Positions 32,543 to 41,302 of a stretch of DNA of 64,000 nucleotides are shown here, piece by piece. A model generated the notes under the pieces. That model saw nothing but the letters and a program-made list of their open reading frames with translations. It was not told the DNA's origin and did no database searches. Source of the DNA: Myxococcales bacterium (GTDB lineage: Bacteria > Myxococcota_A > Polyangia > Palsa-1104 > JAEUJZ01). The position numbers and the translations under genes were made by a program. The stretch spans positions 126,136 through 190,135 of the forward strand of contig JAEUJZ010000049.1 in the NCBI GenBank assembly GCA_016794505.1, read 5' to 3'. The first letter of the stretch is position 1. Every line of letters begins with the position of its first letter.

Positions 32543-34888
32543 ATGGGCATGCACCGTTTTCTGCTGGGCGCGATCGGGCTCTGCCTGCTTCTTTTGGGAC
32601 GTTCTTCGACGGCACAGGCGCAGCCCCAGCGCGCGGTCGATGCACCGCACGTCCGCGTCGAGCTTCTGGCAAAGGACGCGGCTCTGTCGCTGGGCCGGGA
32701 AAGCCTGCTGGGTCTGCGCTTCGTCCTCGAACCCGGCTGGCATGTCTATTGGCAGAACCCAGGGGATTCAGGGCAGGCGCCCAGCGTTCGCTGGACGGTG
32801 CGCGCAGGCGATCGGAAGGCTGCCGCTGCGGCCGGCGATCTGAGCCAGCTTGTGCGCGTCGGTGCGCTCAGGTGGCCGGCTCCCAAGCGCCTGCAGACCG
32901 GTCCCCTCGTGAACTTTGGATACGAAGGCGACGTGGTGCTCGTGGCTCCGCTGGTCCTTTCCGAACCGCCTGAACCGTCCGATTTATCCGCAGGCAAAAA
33001 GCGTGGCCTGCCCAAGAGCCTAGAGGTCACCGCGGATGTGAGCTGGCTGGTCTGCAGCGAGCCCTGCATTCCGGGTCGTGCCACGCTGGTGCTGCAGGTG
33101 CCTGTCGCCTCGTCGAACCAAGCTGGCCTATCGACTGACACAGAGCGAGCGGCGCTGTTTGCCGCGGCGGAAGCGGCACTGCCCAAGCCGCTGCCATCGG
33201 CTATGCAGGCGAGTGCGCTCTTGGGTGCGCAGGCGTTTCATGTGCGAGTCGATGTGGACGCGGCCTTTGCGGCGACTTCCGCGCGGCGTGCGCAGTTCTT
33301 TCCGCTGCAGGCGGACGTGCTTGAGCTAGGGGCTGAGGCGCCGTCTACGTGGGCTGGGCGGACGCTTTCGCTCAGGCTGCCTCGCTCGGAACAGCTGCGC
33401 ACGCCACCACCGACGCTGACGGGCCTGCTGCAGCTCACGGCCGACGGGCTTGCAGCTCAGACCTATTCGGTCGCCATTCCGGTTCGTGTCGAGGCAGAGC
33501 CGGCCGCGCAAGCTGCTCTGTCGAGCCCTGCGTCCTTGCGCCCGATCGATGTCGCGCGGCCTTCGTCGCCTGGCACTCCGCCGCAAACGCAGTCGCTGGG
33601 CTGGATGTTGCTGTTTGCCCTGTTGGGCGGTGCGCTGCTCAACCTGATGCCCTGCGTGTTTCCTGTGCTGTCGATCAAGGCGCTTGAGCTCGTCCAGATT
33701 GCTACGGCCGATCGACGGCGGGCGCGTCTTCAAGGCGCGGCCTACACCGCTGGAGTCCTGGTCTCGTTTTGGCTGCTCGCCGGCCTGCTCATCGCGCTGC
33801 GTCTGACGGGACAGCGGCTGGGCTGGGGCTTTCACTTGCAGTCGCCGCGCTTTCTGATTGCACTTTCGGCGCTGCTGTTTCTGATGGGGCTCAACCTGCT
33901 CGGCGTGTTTGAGCTGGGGCTGGGCCTGACGCAGCTTGGCCAAGTGTCGGCAGACGTCGCGCAGCGTCGAGGCGAGGGCCTGCTCTCGGCGTTTGTCACG
34001 GGCGTCCTGGCGACCCTGGTGGCGACGCCGTGTACCGCGCCGTTTATGAGCACGGCCCTGGGCTTTGCGCTGACGCAGCCACCGCTGGTTTCGCTGCCGA
34101 TCTTTACGGCCTTGGGGCTTGGCTTGGCCTTGCCGTATGTGCTGCTTTCGTGGCTGCCCATTGTCCGCCGCGTGCTGCCGCGTCCGGGGGCGTGGATGGA
34201 GACCTTCAAGCAGCTGATGGGCTTTTTGCTCTTGGGCACCATCGTGTGGCTTTCGTGGATTCTCGCTGTGCAGGCCAGTGGCATGGGTGTGGTGGCGCTC
34301 TTGGTGTGCCTTCTTATCGTCGGTGTCGCCGCTTGGATCCTGCATCGCTGGCCGCACTCGATGCGGGCCGTTTCCGCGAGTGTGCTCTTGGTCCTGGTCG
34401 GCGCCAGTGCCCCCGCGTGGCTGCCTGGCTTTCCGTCTGAGTCATCGCCGCTGCCCGTCGCGTCGAGCTCGATCCAGCCGAGCGCAGGCAGGGCCCCCAG
34501 CCACGGTGAGCCACCGCCGCTTTCTTGGGTGCCGTATTCCAAAGAGCGCTTGGCGGCCTATCGCCAGGCCGGAACGCCCGTCTTGGTCGACTTCACCGCC
34601 GAGTGGTGCGTGTCCTGCAAAGTGAACGAGCGCTTGGTGCTGCAGTCCGCAGCGGTCCGTCGACACCTGCATGATCGCGGCATCGTGACCATGAAGGCTG
34701 ACTGGACGCGCTATGACCCGCAGATTACCGAGGCGCTGGCCGAATTCGGCAAGAGCGCGATCCCATTTTGTGCCCTGTACGGTCGCGATCCAACGCGAGT
34801 ACCGATCGAGCTACCGACGATTCTGACGCCGCGCATCGTCCTTTCCGCGATCGAGCAGATTGCGCCACCGGCCGGTGCGACGCCTTAG
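32543..34888 (+). CDS. DsbD/ScsB-like transmembrane thiol-disulfide reductase
   Basis: A 781-residue protein that transfers electrons from cytoplasmic thioredoxin to periplasmic thiols. Layout: signal peptide (1-25), periplasmic N-terminal domain with CSEPC near residues 172-176, an eight-helix CcdA-like core (about 350-600) with the paired Cys in MPCVFP (near 370) and TPCTAPF (near 496), and a C-terminal thioredoxin domain (about 665-770) with WCVSCK near 690. All six expected Cys are present. Its long N-terminal domain is closer to ScsB than to E. coli DsbD. The first ATG at 32543 is used; a second at 32549 is nearly equivalent. Its stop overlaps the end of the convergent PanE-family gene by four bases. 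It may supply reduced Cys for the many c-type cytochromes in this window. Confidence 0.88.
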   Translation: MGMHRFLLGAIGLCLLLLGRSSTAQAQPQRAVDAPHVRVELLAKDAALSLGRESLLGLRFVLEPGWHVYWQNPGDSGQAPSVRWTVRAGDRKAAAAAGDLSQLVRVGALRWPAPKRLQTGPLVNFGYEGDVVLVAPLVLSEPPEPSDLSAGKKRGLPKSLEVTADVSWLVCSEPCIPGRATLVLQVPVASSNQAGLSTDTERAALFAAAEAALPKPLPSAMQASALLGAQAFHVRVDVDAAFAATSARRAQFFPLQADVLELGAEAPSTWAGRTLSLRLPRSEQLRTPPPTLTGLLQLTADGLAAQTYSVAIPVRVEAEPAAQAALSSPASLRPIDVARPSSPGTPPQTQSLGWMLLFALLGGALLNLMPCVFPVLSIKALELVQIATADRRRARLQGAAYTAGVLVSFWLLAGLLIALRLTGQRLGWGFHLQSPRFLIALSALLFLMGLNLLGVFELGLGLTQLGQVSADVAQRRGEGLLSAFVTGVLATLVATPCTAPFMSTALGFALTQPPLVSLPIFTALGLGLALPYVLLSWLPIVRRVLPRPGAWMETFKQLMGFLLLGTIVWLSWILAVQASGMGVVALLVCLLIVGVAAWILHRWPHSMRAVSASVLLVLVGASAPAWLPGFPSESSPLPVASSSIQPSAGRAPSHGEPPPLSWVPYSKERLAAYRQAGTPVLVDFTAEWCVSCKVNERLVLQSAAVRRHLHDRGIVTMKADWTRYDPQITEALAEFGKSAIPFCALYGRDPTRVPIELPTILTPRIVLSAIEQIAPPAGATP

Positions 34889-36039
34889 CGATCGCGGTCC
34901 AGTTGTGTCTCGCTGGGCTGCGGTGCAAGGGGCGGCAGCGCCGGCTGAGACCGCGACGTTCCCGTCGGATCCGGAGTGCAGGTGCGACGGTACAGGTCAT
35001 ACAGCGTGTTGAGCCCTGGGCGCTGCGTGCCCGCCACGATGTCGTGGATCAGCGTGACCAGCGCGTGGTTGACCGGTGTGGCGATCCCCAGCCGCTGCCC
35101 GCGACGGACGATCTCGCCGTTTAGGAAATCGATCTCGGGCTTGCGTCCGCGCGAAATCGCCACTCCCATCGAGCTGCGCATGCGTCGGAACTTGAGCCCA
35201 ATCGCTAGCAGCAGCGAGTGCTTTAGAAACAGGGCTGGCGAGCCGACTTTCATGCGTCGTTCTGCATCGGTGATGGCCAGCTTGTCGATGTCGAGCGTGC
35301 CGGCGACTTTGGCCAGCTTGATGCCCTCGGCTCGCGCCACGTGCGCAAGCTCACCCCAGACCTCAAGCGCTAGGCGACGGACAAAGCGCTGTCTGAGCAG
35401 ACGGCCCAGCGTGTCCCCACCGGCCGCTCCAAGCGTGCTAGTCGCGCAGTTGATGGCTAGCTTGCTCCAGCGCACGCCGTCGAGATCGCGCACCATGCGC
35501 GTCGCGAAGGCACTGCCCAATAGATCGGTCGCGCGCTGCAGACCGGCATCGTGCTCGCCTTCCATCGGTCGGCGACGTCCAAGCTGCAGGCCTCCGCGCG
35601 ATGTGCGGGCCGAAAATCCTGGCTCGACCAGCGTCGCGCCCCAGCCGACGACACAGCCAATGACTCGCTTGTGCCCCAAGATGGCCTCAGCGCGCTCTTC
35701 CGGCAGGCCGTTTTGCAGCAGCACCACGTCGGCCTGTGGCTGCAGAAGTGGCTTCACTTCATGCAGTGCTGCTTCCAGCGTCGTCGTCTTCGTCGACAGC
35801 AAGCACAGGTCATAGGCCGCGAGAGCCCTCGCAAGCTCCCCCGCGCTCGCCACTACCTGCCCGGTGGCAGGCGTCGACCACTCCTGGCTGTCCAGCTCGC
35901 GCACGCGCAGGCCTTGCGTCTGAATCGCGCGTTGAATCTCAGGGTTGCCGGTGATGATGTCCAACGTGGTGCCGCTCTTTGCGAGCGATGCAGCGACGAT
36001 GCCGCCGATGCCACCACAGCCGACCAACAGGACACGCAT
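34885..36039 (-). CDS. Ketopantoate reductase (PanE/ApbA) family protein
   Basis: A 384-residue NAD(P)-dependent dehydrogenase of the 2-dehydropantoate 2-reductase family. The N-terminal Rossmann motif GCGGIGG lies at residues 8-14; TKTTTLEAAL and LLQNGLPEE are typical later motifs, with LAINCATSTLGAAGGDT in the C-terminal domain. PanE converts ketopantoate to pantoate in pantothenate synthesis, but many homologues act on other 2-keto acids, and at 384 residues this one is longer than the common about 300. GGAGG lies seven bases before ATG 36039, a strong start. The gene is transcribed divergently from the kinase at 36280; the 240-bp space between them probably contains both promoters. Confidence 0.85.
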   Translation of the reverse strand: MRVLLVGCGGIGGIVAASLAKSGTTLDIITGNPEIQRAIQTQGLRVRELDSQEWSTPATGQVVASAGELARALAAYDLCLLSTKTTTLEAALHEVKPLLQPQADVVLLQNGLPEERAEAILGHKRVIGCVVGWGATLVEPGFSARTSRGGLQLGRRRPMEGEHDAGLQRATDLLGSAFATRMVRDLDGVRWSKLAINCATSTLGAAGGDTLGRLLRQRFVRRLALEVWGELAHVARAEGIKLAKVAGTLDIDKLAITDAERRMKVGSPALFLKHSLLLAIGLKFRRMRSSMGVAISRGRKPEIDFLNGEIVRRGQRLGIATPVNHALVTLIHDIVAGTQRPGLNTLYDLYRRTCTPDPTGTSRSQPALPPLAPQPSETQLDRDR

Positions 36040-36279
36040 GCGACTGCCTCCGTGGAACCCTGTTCACTGTCGGCAATCCCGGCATGTGGATCAAGCCCTT
36101 TTTGGCATGATTTCCCGTCGCTGAGCAGCGTGTTCCGTAGCGATCAGCCGATCGTTGGATGGTTGTCCAGCAGCAGGCGCGGCTTGACGTCACGCCAAGC
36201 CGAAGGTGATGCTGAGCTAGGGGGAGCGCTGCGCAAGGTCGTCCTGCGTGCAGCCGGTGCGTGCGCTCTGCTTTGTTCC

Positions 36280-37551
36280 ATGAGTGAGCCGATCGTCATC
36301 GCATCTACAGACGAACTTCCGTCGGGTAGCCTGCTAGGGCCGTATCGCGTACTGCGCGTGCTGGGCAAGGGCGGCATGGGCATCGTGTACGAAGCGGTGC
36401 ATACGACCATCCAACGGCGCGTCGCTATCAAGGTGCTGCGTCGCGATCTGGCCACGGACAGAGAGCGCGCGGCTCGCTTCGTCAATGAGGCGCGTGCCGT
36501 CAACCTCATCGAGCATCCCGGCGCTGTGCAAGTCGCCGACCTGGGCGAGCAGCCCGACGGGGCGCCCTATATCGTGATGGAATTTCTGCGCGGCGAGACA
36601 CTGGCTGCGCTGCTGAAGCGTCGGGGCAGCCCGCTTCCATGGCGCGAAGTCGTCGGCTACGCGCAACAGATCCTCGACGTCCTGCGCGCCGCCCACCAAC
36701 GAAACATCATCCACCGCGATCTGAAGCCTGAAAATGTCATGTTGGTTGAGGATGCGCAGCTTCCGGGTGGGATGCGCGTCAAGGTCTTGGACTTTGGAAT
36801 TGCCAAGCTGCTCGACGAGGCGAACGCGAGCCACTTCAAGACAAAAACCGGGGCACTGATGGGCTCGCCTGCGTATATGTCGCCCGAGCAGTGCAAGGGC
36901 AGCGAGCGCATCACGGCGCAGTCGGACCTCTATTCTCTCGGCATCTTGATGTATGAGCTTTTGAGTGGACAGCTTCCCCATGTGGCCGACGGACCGGGGC
37001 ATATGGTGGTGCTGCACATGTTCGGGGCGCCGCGCCCGCTGCGCCACCTGGCGAGGGGCCTGCCTGATTCGCTGTATGTGCTGCTCGATGATCTGTTGCA
37101 CAAGCAGCCCGAGGCTCGGCCACAGGGGGATCAGCTTGCCCTGCGCTTCGCGACGATTCTGCGAAAAGGCGACGGTCTCGGCGAGCGTGTGCAGACCTGG
37201 GGGCTGGGGCTGTGTCTGGGACTTGCAATCTCTGCCGGCGTGGGCACGGGCATCGCCAAAGCGCGCACCGGGCGTTATTGGTGGCAGGCTCAGAAATCGC
37301 AGCCCGCCGTGCCGTCAGCCAGTCTGCGCGTCGATTCGACGCAGCCTGCTGCAACGACCGCACCGAAGCGAGCGCCTGCGCCGAGTGCTGCGGAAAAGGC
37401 CGAGCCCATGCATCCTTCGCCACCGCGTCCGCGATCAAGTGGCGGGTCGGTGCCGCGTGGCGCAAGCACGGGCACCGCTACCTCGTTTGCGCCCGTCGAC
37501 GTCAGCAAAGAGCGACAGGCACCACCGATGGCCATCAAGCCTGTGCGCTGA
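36280..37551 (+). CDS. Ser/Thr protein kinase with C-terminal TM segment
   Basis: A 423-residue Hanks-type kinase. Domain about 20-285: GKGGMGIVYEA Gly loop, VAIKVL with the ATP-binding Lys near 49, HRDLKPEN near 145, DFGIAKLL near 170, MGSPAYMSPEQ, and the usual YSLGILMYELLSG. A hydrophobic helix (about 306-326) follows, then a Pro/Ala-rich tail with no clear domain, probably extracytoplasmic. Kinases of this size are numerous in myxobacteria and control development and stress; the substrate here is unknown. The ATG at 36280 has no strong ribosome site; earlier in-frame codons would place non-kinase sequence before it and overlap the PanE promoter. Confidence 0.88.
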   Translation: MSEPIVIASTDELPSGSLLGPYRVLRVLGKGGMGIVYEAVHTTIQRRVAIKVLRRDLATDRERAARFVNEARAVNLIEHPGAVQVADLGEQPDGAPYIVMEFLRGETLAALLKRRGSPLPWREVVGYAQQILDVLRAAHQRNIIHRDLKPENVMLVEDAQLPGGMRVKVLDFGIAKLLDEANASHFKTKTGALMGSPAYMSPEQCKGSERITAQSDLYSLGILMYELLSGQLPHVADGPGHMVVLHMFGAPRPLRHLARGLPDSLYVLLDDLLHKQPEARPQGDQLALRFATILRKGDGLGERVQTWGLGLCLGLAISAGVGTGIAKARTGRYWWQAQKSQPAVPSASLRVDSTQPAATTAPKRAPAPSAAEKAEPMHPSPPRPRSSGGSVPRGASTGTATSFAPVDVSKERQAPPMAIKPVR

Positions 37552-37618
37552 CTGCGAGCGTACCCGCCGCAGTGCAGGGCTTCGTGCCGGCAACGAGTCA
37601 GGCGAAACCCAGGGGGGA

Positions 37619-38968
37619 CTACTTGCCGCCGCGCGCATCCATCTGGCGCTGATAGTCGCAGACCCCTTTGATGCGGTTCACGGTCTCAGCATAGGCCGGC
37701 TCATTGGGCACCAGAGCGGCTTCGCGCAGGCCTTCTGGGCAGCGCTTGTTGTTCACGAGCAGCGTCGCCAAGTGAAGACGGATGGCGTGCTGCTGCGGGC
37801 TTTTGGCCAAGGCGGCGCGGAATTCGGCTTCGGCTTTGGCAATGTCCCCTTGCTTGGCTCGCGTCTGCCCCAGATAGGTTAGGACTTCCGGCGTCGCGTC
37901 GACGGCCTTGGCTTTTTCAAACTCGGAAGCGGCATCTGCTAGGCGCTCGCGATTCAAGTAGATGACGCCCAGTCGGAAGTGCGACTGGAACAGCATGTAC
38001 TTGGCTTCGACTTTTTCGTCCTCGGTGCCGCTCTGCATGATCGGCTCGACGAGCTGCACGGCTGCCGTAAGCTCGCCGATGGCCTCGTCGTACTTTTTGC
38101 GCATGGTCAGCAGGCTGCCAAGGTTGAAGTGGGTGTGCGGGCGATCCGGGGCCAGCTGCACTGCCTCGCGCGTCGGAGCCTCTGCCTCGTCGAGGCGCCC
38201 CGCTTTTCGCAGCGTGTCCCCCAGGTGATAGTAGGCATCTGCCTGCGAGTAGCGCGGCTTGGCGTCGAGCGGCTTGAGCTTGGTGGCGTTGGTAAACGCG
38301 GCGATGGCCTCATTCCAGTGCCGCATGGCCTCGTGCGCGACGCCCAGGTTGTACTGCGCCTCGAACATGGTCGGCTTCTCGCGCGACAGCGGCTCTAGCA
38401 TCTCGATGGCGGCGGCGTGCTGGCCGCGCTCGATCAACACGCGGCTTAGCTCGGCTCGGGCCTTGTGCGTCTCGGGCTTGCTGCTCTTGGGATCGCGACT
38501 GATGCCCTCGCGAAAGTCGGCCTCGGCTTCGGCCAAGCGCCCCATTTTTTGATAGCAGGTGGCGCGCATGTAGTACGGGTCTGGCTCCAGCGGGAAGCGC
38601 TGCACCGCATCGGTAAACGCCTGCAGCGCTTCTTCCATCTTGCCGATGGCCATGCGGTTGGTACCCAGCTCAAGCAGGGCCAGGATGACTTTCGACCCCG
38701 GCACGATGTCCTTGGGAGTCGCCTCGCCGTGGTATTCCTTGCCGCGACCCTTGCCAAAGGTCTTCTTGCCTGCACCGGGCTTGCCAGCGGGCGGCTTGGC
38801 AGCCGCGGGCTTTGCAGCTGCAGCAGGAACGGCCTGCGCTTCAGCGTAACCTGGCGTCAGCGAAAGAATCAGCGACAGGGCGGCGCCACCAACCGTCCCT
38901 GCTACGCGGGCAGACACGCAAAAGGTGCGGGGGGAATGGGAAGATCGCAGCCGTGCTTGCATAGACAT
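37619..38968 (-). CDS. Exported TPR-repeat protein
   Basis: A 449-residue protein with a signal segment (about 10-45, ending near YAEAQA), an Ala/Lys/Pro-rich linker and at least eight TPR units (about 90-420), including the clear IGKMEEALQAFTDAVQRF, AEADFREGIS, EAIAAFTNATKL and AEAEFRAALAKS helices. TPR proteins serve as scaffolds; the signal indicates periplasmic or outer-membrane location. The start could be ATG 38968 or ATG 38962; GTG at 38977 is also possible. It faces the kinase convergently with a 67-bp gap lacking a clear terminator. Confidence 0.82.
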   Translation of the reverse strand: MSMQARLRSSHSPRTFCVSARVAGTVGGAALSLILSLTPGYAEAQAVPAAAAKPAAAKPPAGKPGAGKKTFGKGRGKEYHGEATPKDIVPGSKVILALLELGTNRMAIGKMEEALQAFTDAVQRFPLEPDPYYMRATCYQKMGRLAEAEADFREGISRDPKSSKPETHKARAELSRVLIERGQHAAAIEMLEPLSREKPTMFEAQYNLGVAHEAMRHWNEAIAAFTNATKLKPLDAKPRYSQADAYYHLGDTLRKAGRLDEAEAPTREAVQLAPDRPHTHFNLGSLLTMRKKYDEAIGELTAAVQLVEPIMQSGTEDEKVEAKYMLFQSHFRLGVIYLNRERLADAASEFEKAKAVDATPEVLTYLGQTRAKQGDIAKAEAEFRAALAKSPQQHAIRLHLATLLVNNKRCPEGLREAALVPNEPAYAETVNRIKGVCDYQRQMDARGGK

Positions 38969-38998
38969 GCTCAGCACTGTAACAGCGACTCGGAATAG

Positions 38999-39036
38999 AA
39001 AAAAGCCCGCGAGGAACCTTGCTGTCCTCGCGGGCT
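38999..39036 (-). terminator. Rho-independent terminator of the tRNA-Pro transcript
   Basis: Twelve perfect pairs: AGCCCGCGAGGA (39004-39015) with TCCTCGCGGGCT (39025-39036), loop of nine. On the minus strand a T6 run follows the stem, so it ends the tRNA-Pro transcript. Confidence 0.93.
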
Positions 39037-39042
39037 CGCTTG

Positions 39043-39117
39043 TCGGGGCGAGTGGATTTGAACCACCGACCCCCAGTCCCCCAGACTGGTGCGCTAACCA
39101 GGCTGCGCCACGCCCCG
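39043..39117 (-). tRNA. tRNA-Pro (GGG anticodon)
   Basis: Read on the minus strand the gene opens CGGGGCGTGGCGCAGCCTGG, as tRNA-Pro genes do, and closes with GGTTCAAATCC in the T-arm and CGCCCCG in the acceptor, all paired. The anticodon arm CCAGT-CTGGGGG-ACTGG places GGG at 34-36. CCA is not encoded. A strong terminator lies a few bases downstream. Confidence 0.96.
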
Positions 39118-39277
39118 ATTGAAGCTATGTCGTGAACCGGCGAGTGTTCTACCAAGGCCGCCGGCTTTCGGTCAAAGGAAAACTCGAAGAAAAATTCTGC
39201 GGCGCGGAACGAGCGGTTCAGAAGTCGTCGCAAAAACCGTGACCGGCCGCGGGGACGATCGCGATATAAGTTACTTC

Positions 39278-40759
39278 ATGGCTTCGTCTTCGCTGCAGAA
39301 GCACCCGGCCGCCAGTCCGTATCGTCGAGCCAAGATTGTCTGCACGATCGGTCCGGCCAGTCGCAGTCCCGAGGTTATCGGTCACCTGATCGATGAAGGC
39401 ATGGACGTCGCGCGCTTGAACTTTTCGCACGGCGCGCACGCCGATCATGCCGCCACCTATCAGGCGGTCCGCGACGCGGCGCGCAAGCGTGGGCGAGCCG
39501 TAGCCATCTTGCAGGATCTGCAAGGCCCCAAGATCCGCGTCGGCAAGATCCAGCCCGGCACCATCCTAGAGCCGGGCTCTGAGTTCGTCTTGACCATTGA
39601 TGAGATCGTCGGTGACGCCAAGCGCGCATCGATCACCTATGAGCACCTGCCCAAAGATGTAAAGCCCGGCAACGTGCTCTTGCTCGACGATGGACTGCTG
39701 CAGATCGAAGTGCTGGAAGTACAAGCGCGCGATGTCATCACGCGCGTCTTAGTGGGCGGTCCGCTTTCGAACAACAAGGGCGTCAACCTGCCCGGCGTAA
39801 AGGTCAGCGCACCGTCGATGTCCGACAAAGATCGCACGGATCTGGTGTTCGGGCAGAAGCTGGGCGTCGACTTTTTAGCGCTGTCCTTTGTGCGTTCGCC
39901 TTCCGATGTTCACAGCGCGCGAGAAGCCATCGCCTGGGCGCGAGCCGAGATTCCCGATGCGCAGCGTCGGGCACCGACCTTGATCATCTCGAAGATCGAA
40001 AAGCCCGAGGCCATCGACTGCCTGGCTGAGATCATCGATGCTTCCGACGGCATCATGGTTGCCCGCGGTGACCTGGGCGTCGAGCTAGGCCCGGAAAAAG
40101 TACCGCTGGTGCAAAAGACCGCCATCGAGATGGCGAATGCCCGCGGCAAGCTGGTGATCACCGCGACGCAGATGCTGGAATCGATGACCAGTACGCCGCG
40201 TCCGACGCGCGCCGAGGCCAGCGACGTAGCAAACGCCATCTTCGACTCGACCGATGCGGTGATGCTGTCGGGAGAGACCGCCTCGGGCAAGTACCCGCTT
40301 CTCGCCGTGCGTACCATGGATCGCATCGTGCGCGAGGTCGAAGCCAGCGAGCGCTTCCATCGCCTGACGTCGCAGCAGGCGTGGCCGATGATCCGCGTCA
40401 CTGCCAATGCGGTTGCGCACGCTTCGGTGGTCGCCTCGCGCTTGGTCGACGCGCCAGCCATCGTGGCCATCAGCGACTCGGGCGGCTGTGCCCGCCTGCT
40501 TTCGGAGTACCGTCCGGCCGCAGCCATCGTCGGGATGACGCGCAGCAGCGAGGTCTATAACCAGCTTGCCGGGTATTGGGGCGTGCTGCCGATGATGGCT
40601 CCCGATGCAGACAGCGAGGCGATGCTGATCGGTCAGACCTTGAACATGCTGCGCGATCGCGGCCTCGCTCGCTCGGGCCAGCCGGTGATCTTGACGATGG
40701 CCATCCCGTTTCGCAGCGGTCGTTCCACCAACACCATGCAGATCCACGTCGTGCCCTAG
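39278..40759 (+). CDS. pyk: Pyruvate kinase
   Basis: A 493-residue glycolytic enzyme converting phosphoenolpyruvate and ADP to pyruvate and ATP. Landmarks: RRAKIVCTIGPAS near residue 16-28, MDVARLNFSHG near 40-50, LQDLQGPKIRVG near 81, ISKIEKPEA near 232 (catalytic Lys), IMVARGDLGVE near 255-265, ITATQMLESM near 290 and the DVANAIFDSTDAVMLSGETA signature. The length fits bacterial PykF/PykA. The in-frame extension to 39119 would overlap the tRNA-Pro gene and adds nothing conserved, so ATG 39278 is used; no clear Shine-Dalgarno is present. It is a stand-alone gene, convergent with the truncated haemoglobin. Confidence 0.97.
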   Translation: MASSSLQKHPAASPYRRAKIVCTIGPASRSPEVIGHLIDEGMDVARLNFSHGAHADHAATYQAVRDAARKRGRAVAILQDLQGPKIRVGKIQPGTILEPGSEFVLTIDEIVGDAKRASITYEHLPKDVKPGNVLLLDDGLLQIEVLEVQARDVITRVLVGGPLSNNKGVNLPGVKVSAPSMSDKDRTDLVFGQKLGVDFLALSFVRSPSDVHSAREAIAWARAEIPDAQRRAPTLIISKIEKPEAIDCLAEIIDASDGIMVARGDLGVELGPEKVPLVQKTAIEMANARGKLVITATQMLESMTSTPRPTRAEASDVANAIFDSTDAVMLSGETASGKYPLLAVRTMDRIVREVEASERFHRLTSQQAWPMIRVTANAVAHASVVASRLVDAPAIVAISDSGGCARLLSEYRPAAAIVGMTRSSEVYNQLAGYWGVLPMMAPDADSEAMLIGQTLNMLRDRGLARSGQPVILTMAIPFRSGRSTNTMQIHVVP

Positions 40760-40787
40760 GCGCGCGTTGGTCTGCGGCCCACCGAAG

Positions 40788-41189
40788 CTAGCCCGGTGTG
40801 TTGCGCAGAAAGTCGGCGACTTCGGGGAAGCGTCGATCCAGAAACTCGCGCACCGGGCCACTGATCCCTGTTTCATCCAGCGCGCGGGTCATGGCGCGCA
40901 CCCAGGCATCGCGCATGGCCGTGTCGACGGGGACGCGGCCATGGCGCAGGCGCAGGCGGGGGTGGCCGAACTGGTTGACATAGTCATCGGGGCCGCCCAG
41001 CCAGCCGATTAGGAAGAGCGCGAAGCGGTCGCGGCTTTCCCGGCAGACCTGGCCGTTTTCGTCGCAGCGATGCAGGCGCGCTAGCTCTGGCTCGTGCCGG
41101 CCCATGGCGTCATAAAAGCGCTCGACGAGCCTGCGCACCGTCTGCTCGCCGCCGAGTAGCTCATACGGCGTGACCTCGACTTCATCCAT
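40788..41189 (-). CDS. Group II truncated haemoglobin
   Basis: A 133-residue globin of the truncated group II (TrHbO-like) type, which binds oxygen or scavenges NO/peroxide. The helix start TPYELLGGEQTVRRLVERFYDAM fits the family, the B10 Tyr is in FYDAM, and the proximal His is in the GHPRLRLRHGRVPV stretch near 75-83. The C-terminal part follows the usual WVRAM...L helix pattern. ATG at 41189. It is convergent with pyruvate kinase and lies just downstream of a terminator for the VWA lipoprotein gene, so it has its own promoter. No neighbour specifies a partner. Confidence 0.9.
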   Translation of the reverse strand: MDEVEVTPYELLGGEQTVRRLVERFYDAMGRHEPELARLHRCDENGQVCRESRDRFALFLIGWLGGPDDYVNQFGHPRLRLRHGRVPVDTAMRDAWVRAMTRALDETGISGPVREFLDRRFPEVADFLRNTPG

Positions 41190-41241
41190 GACCGCGCACT
41201 GTATCGCGATCGCGATTGCGGCCCCAGCGCCATGGAAAATG

Positions 41242-41272
41242 AAAAGGCCAGCGCCGGGTCTCGACGCTGGCC
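41242..41272 (-). terminator. Rho-independent terminator of the VWA lipoprotein gene
   Basis: GGCCAGCG (41246-41253) pairs with CGCTGGCC (41265-41272) around an 11-base loop. On the minus strand a TTTT run follows (complement of 41242-41245), with a second T-run soon after. Confidence 0.88.
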
Positions 41273-41302
41273 TGTCTAAGCTAGGACGTCAAAGCGAGCG
41301 GC

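Noticed and set aside
33326..34357. Long antisense frame in the DsbD-like gene
   Set aside because: Basic, low-complexity translation typical of the complement of GC-rich coding DNA; the sense frame has all DsbD Cys motifs.
35551..36279. Longer N-terminus for the second kinase
   Set aside because: The extension lies antisense to the PanE-family gene and has no kinase-like features.
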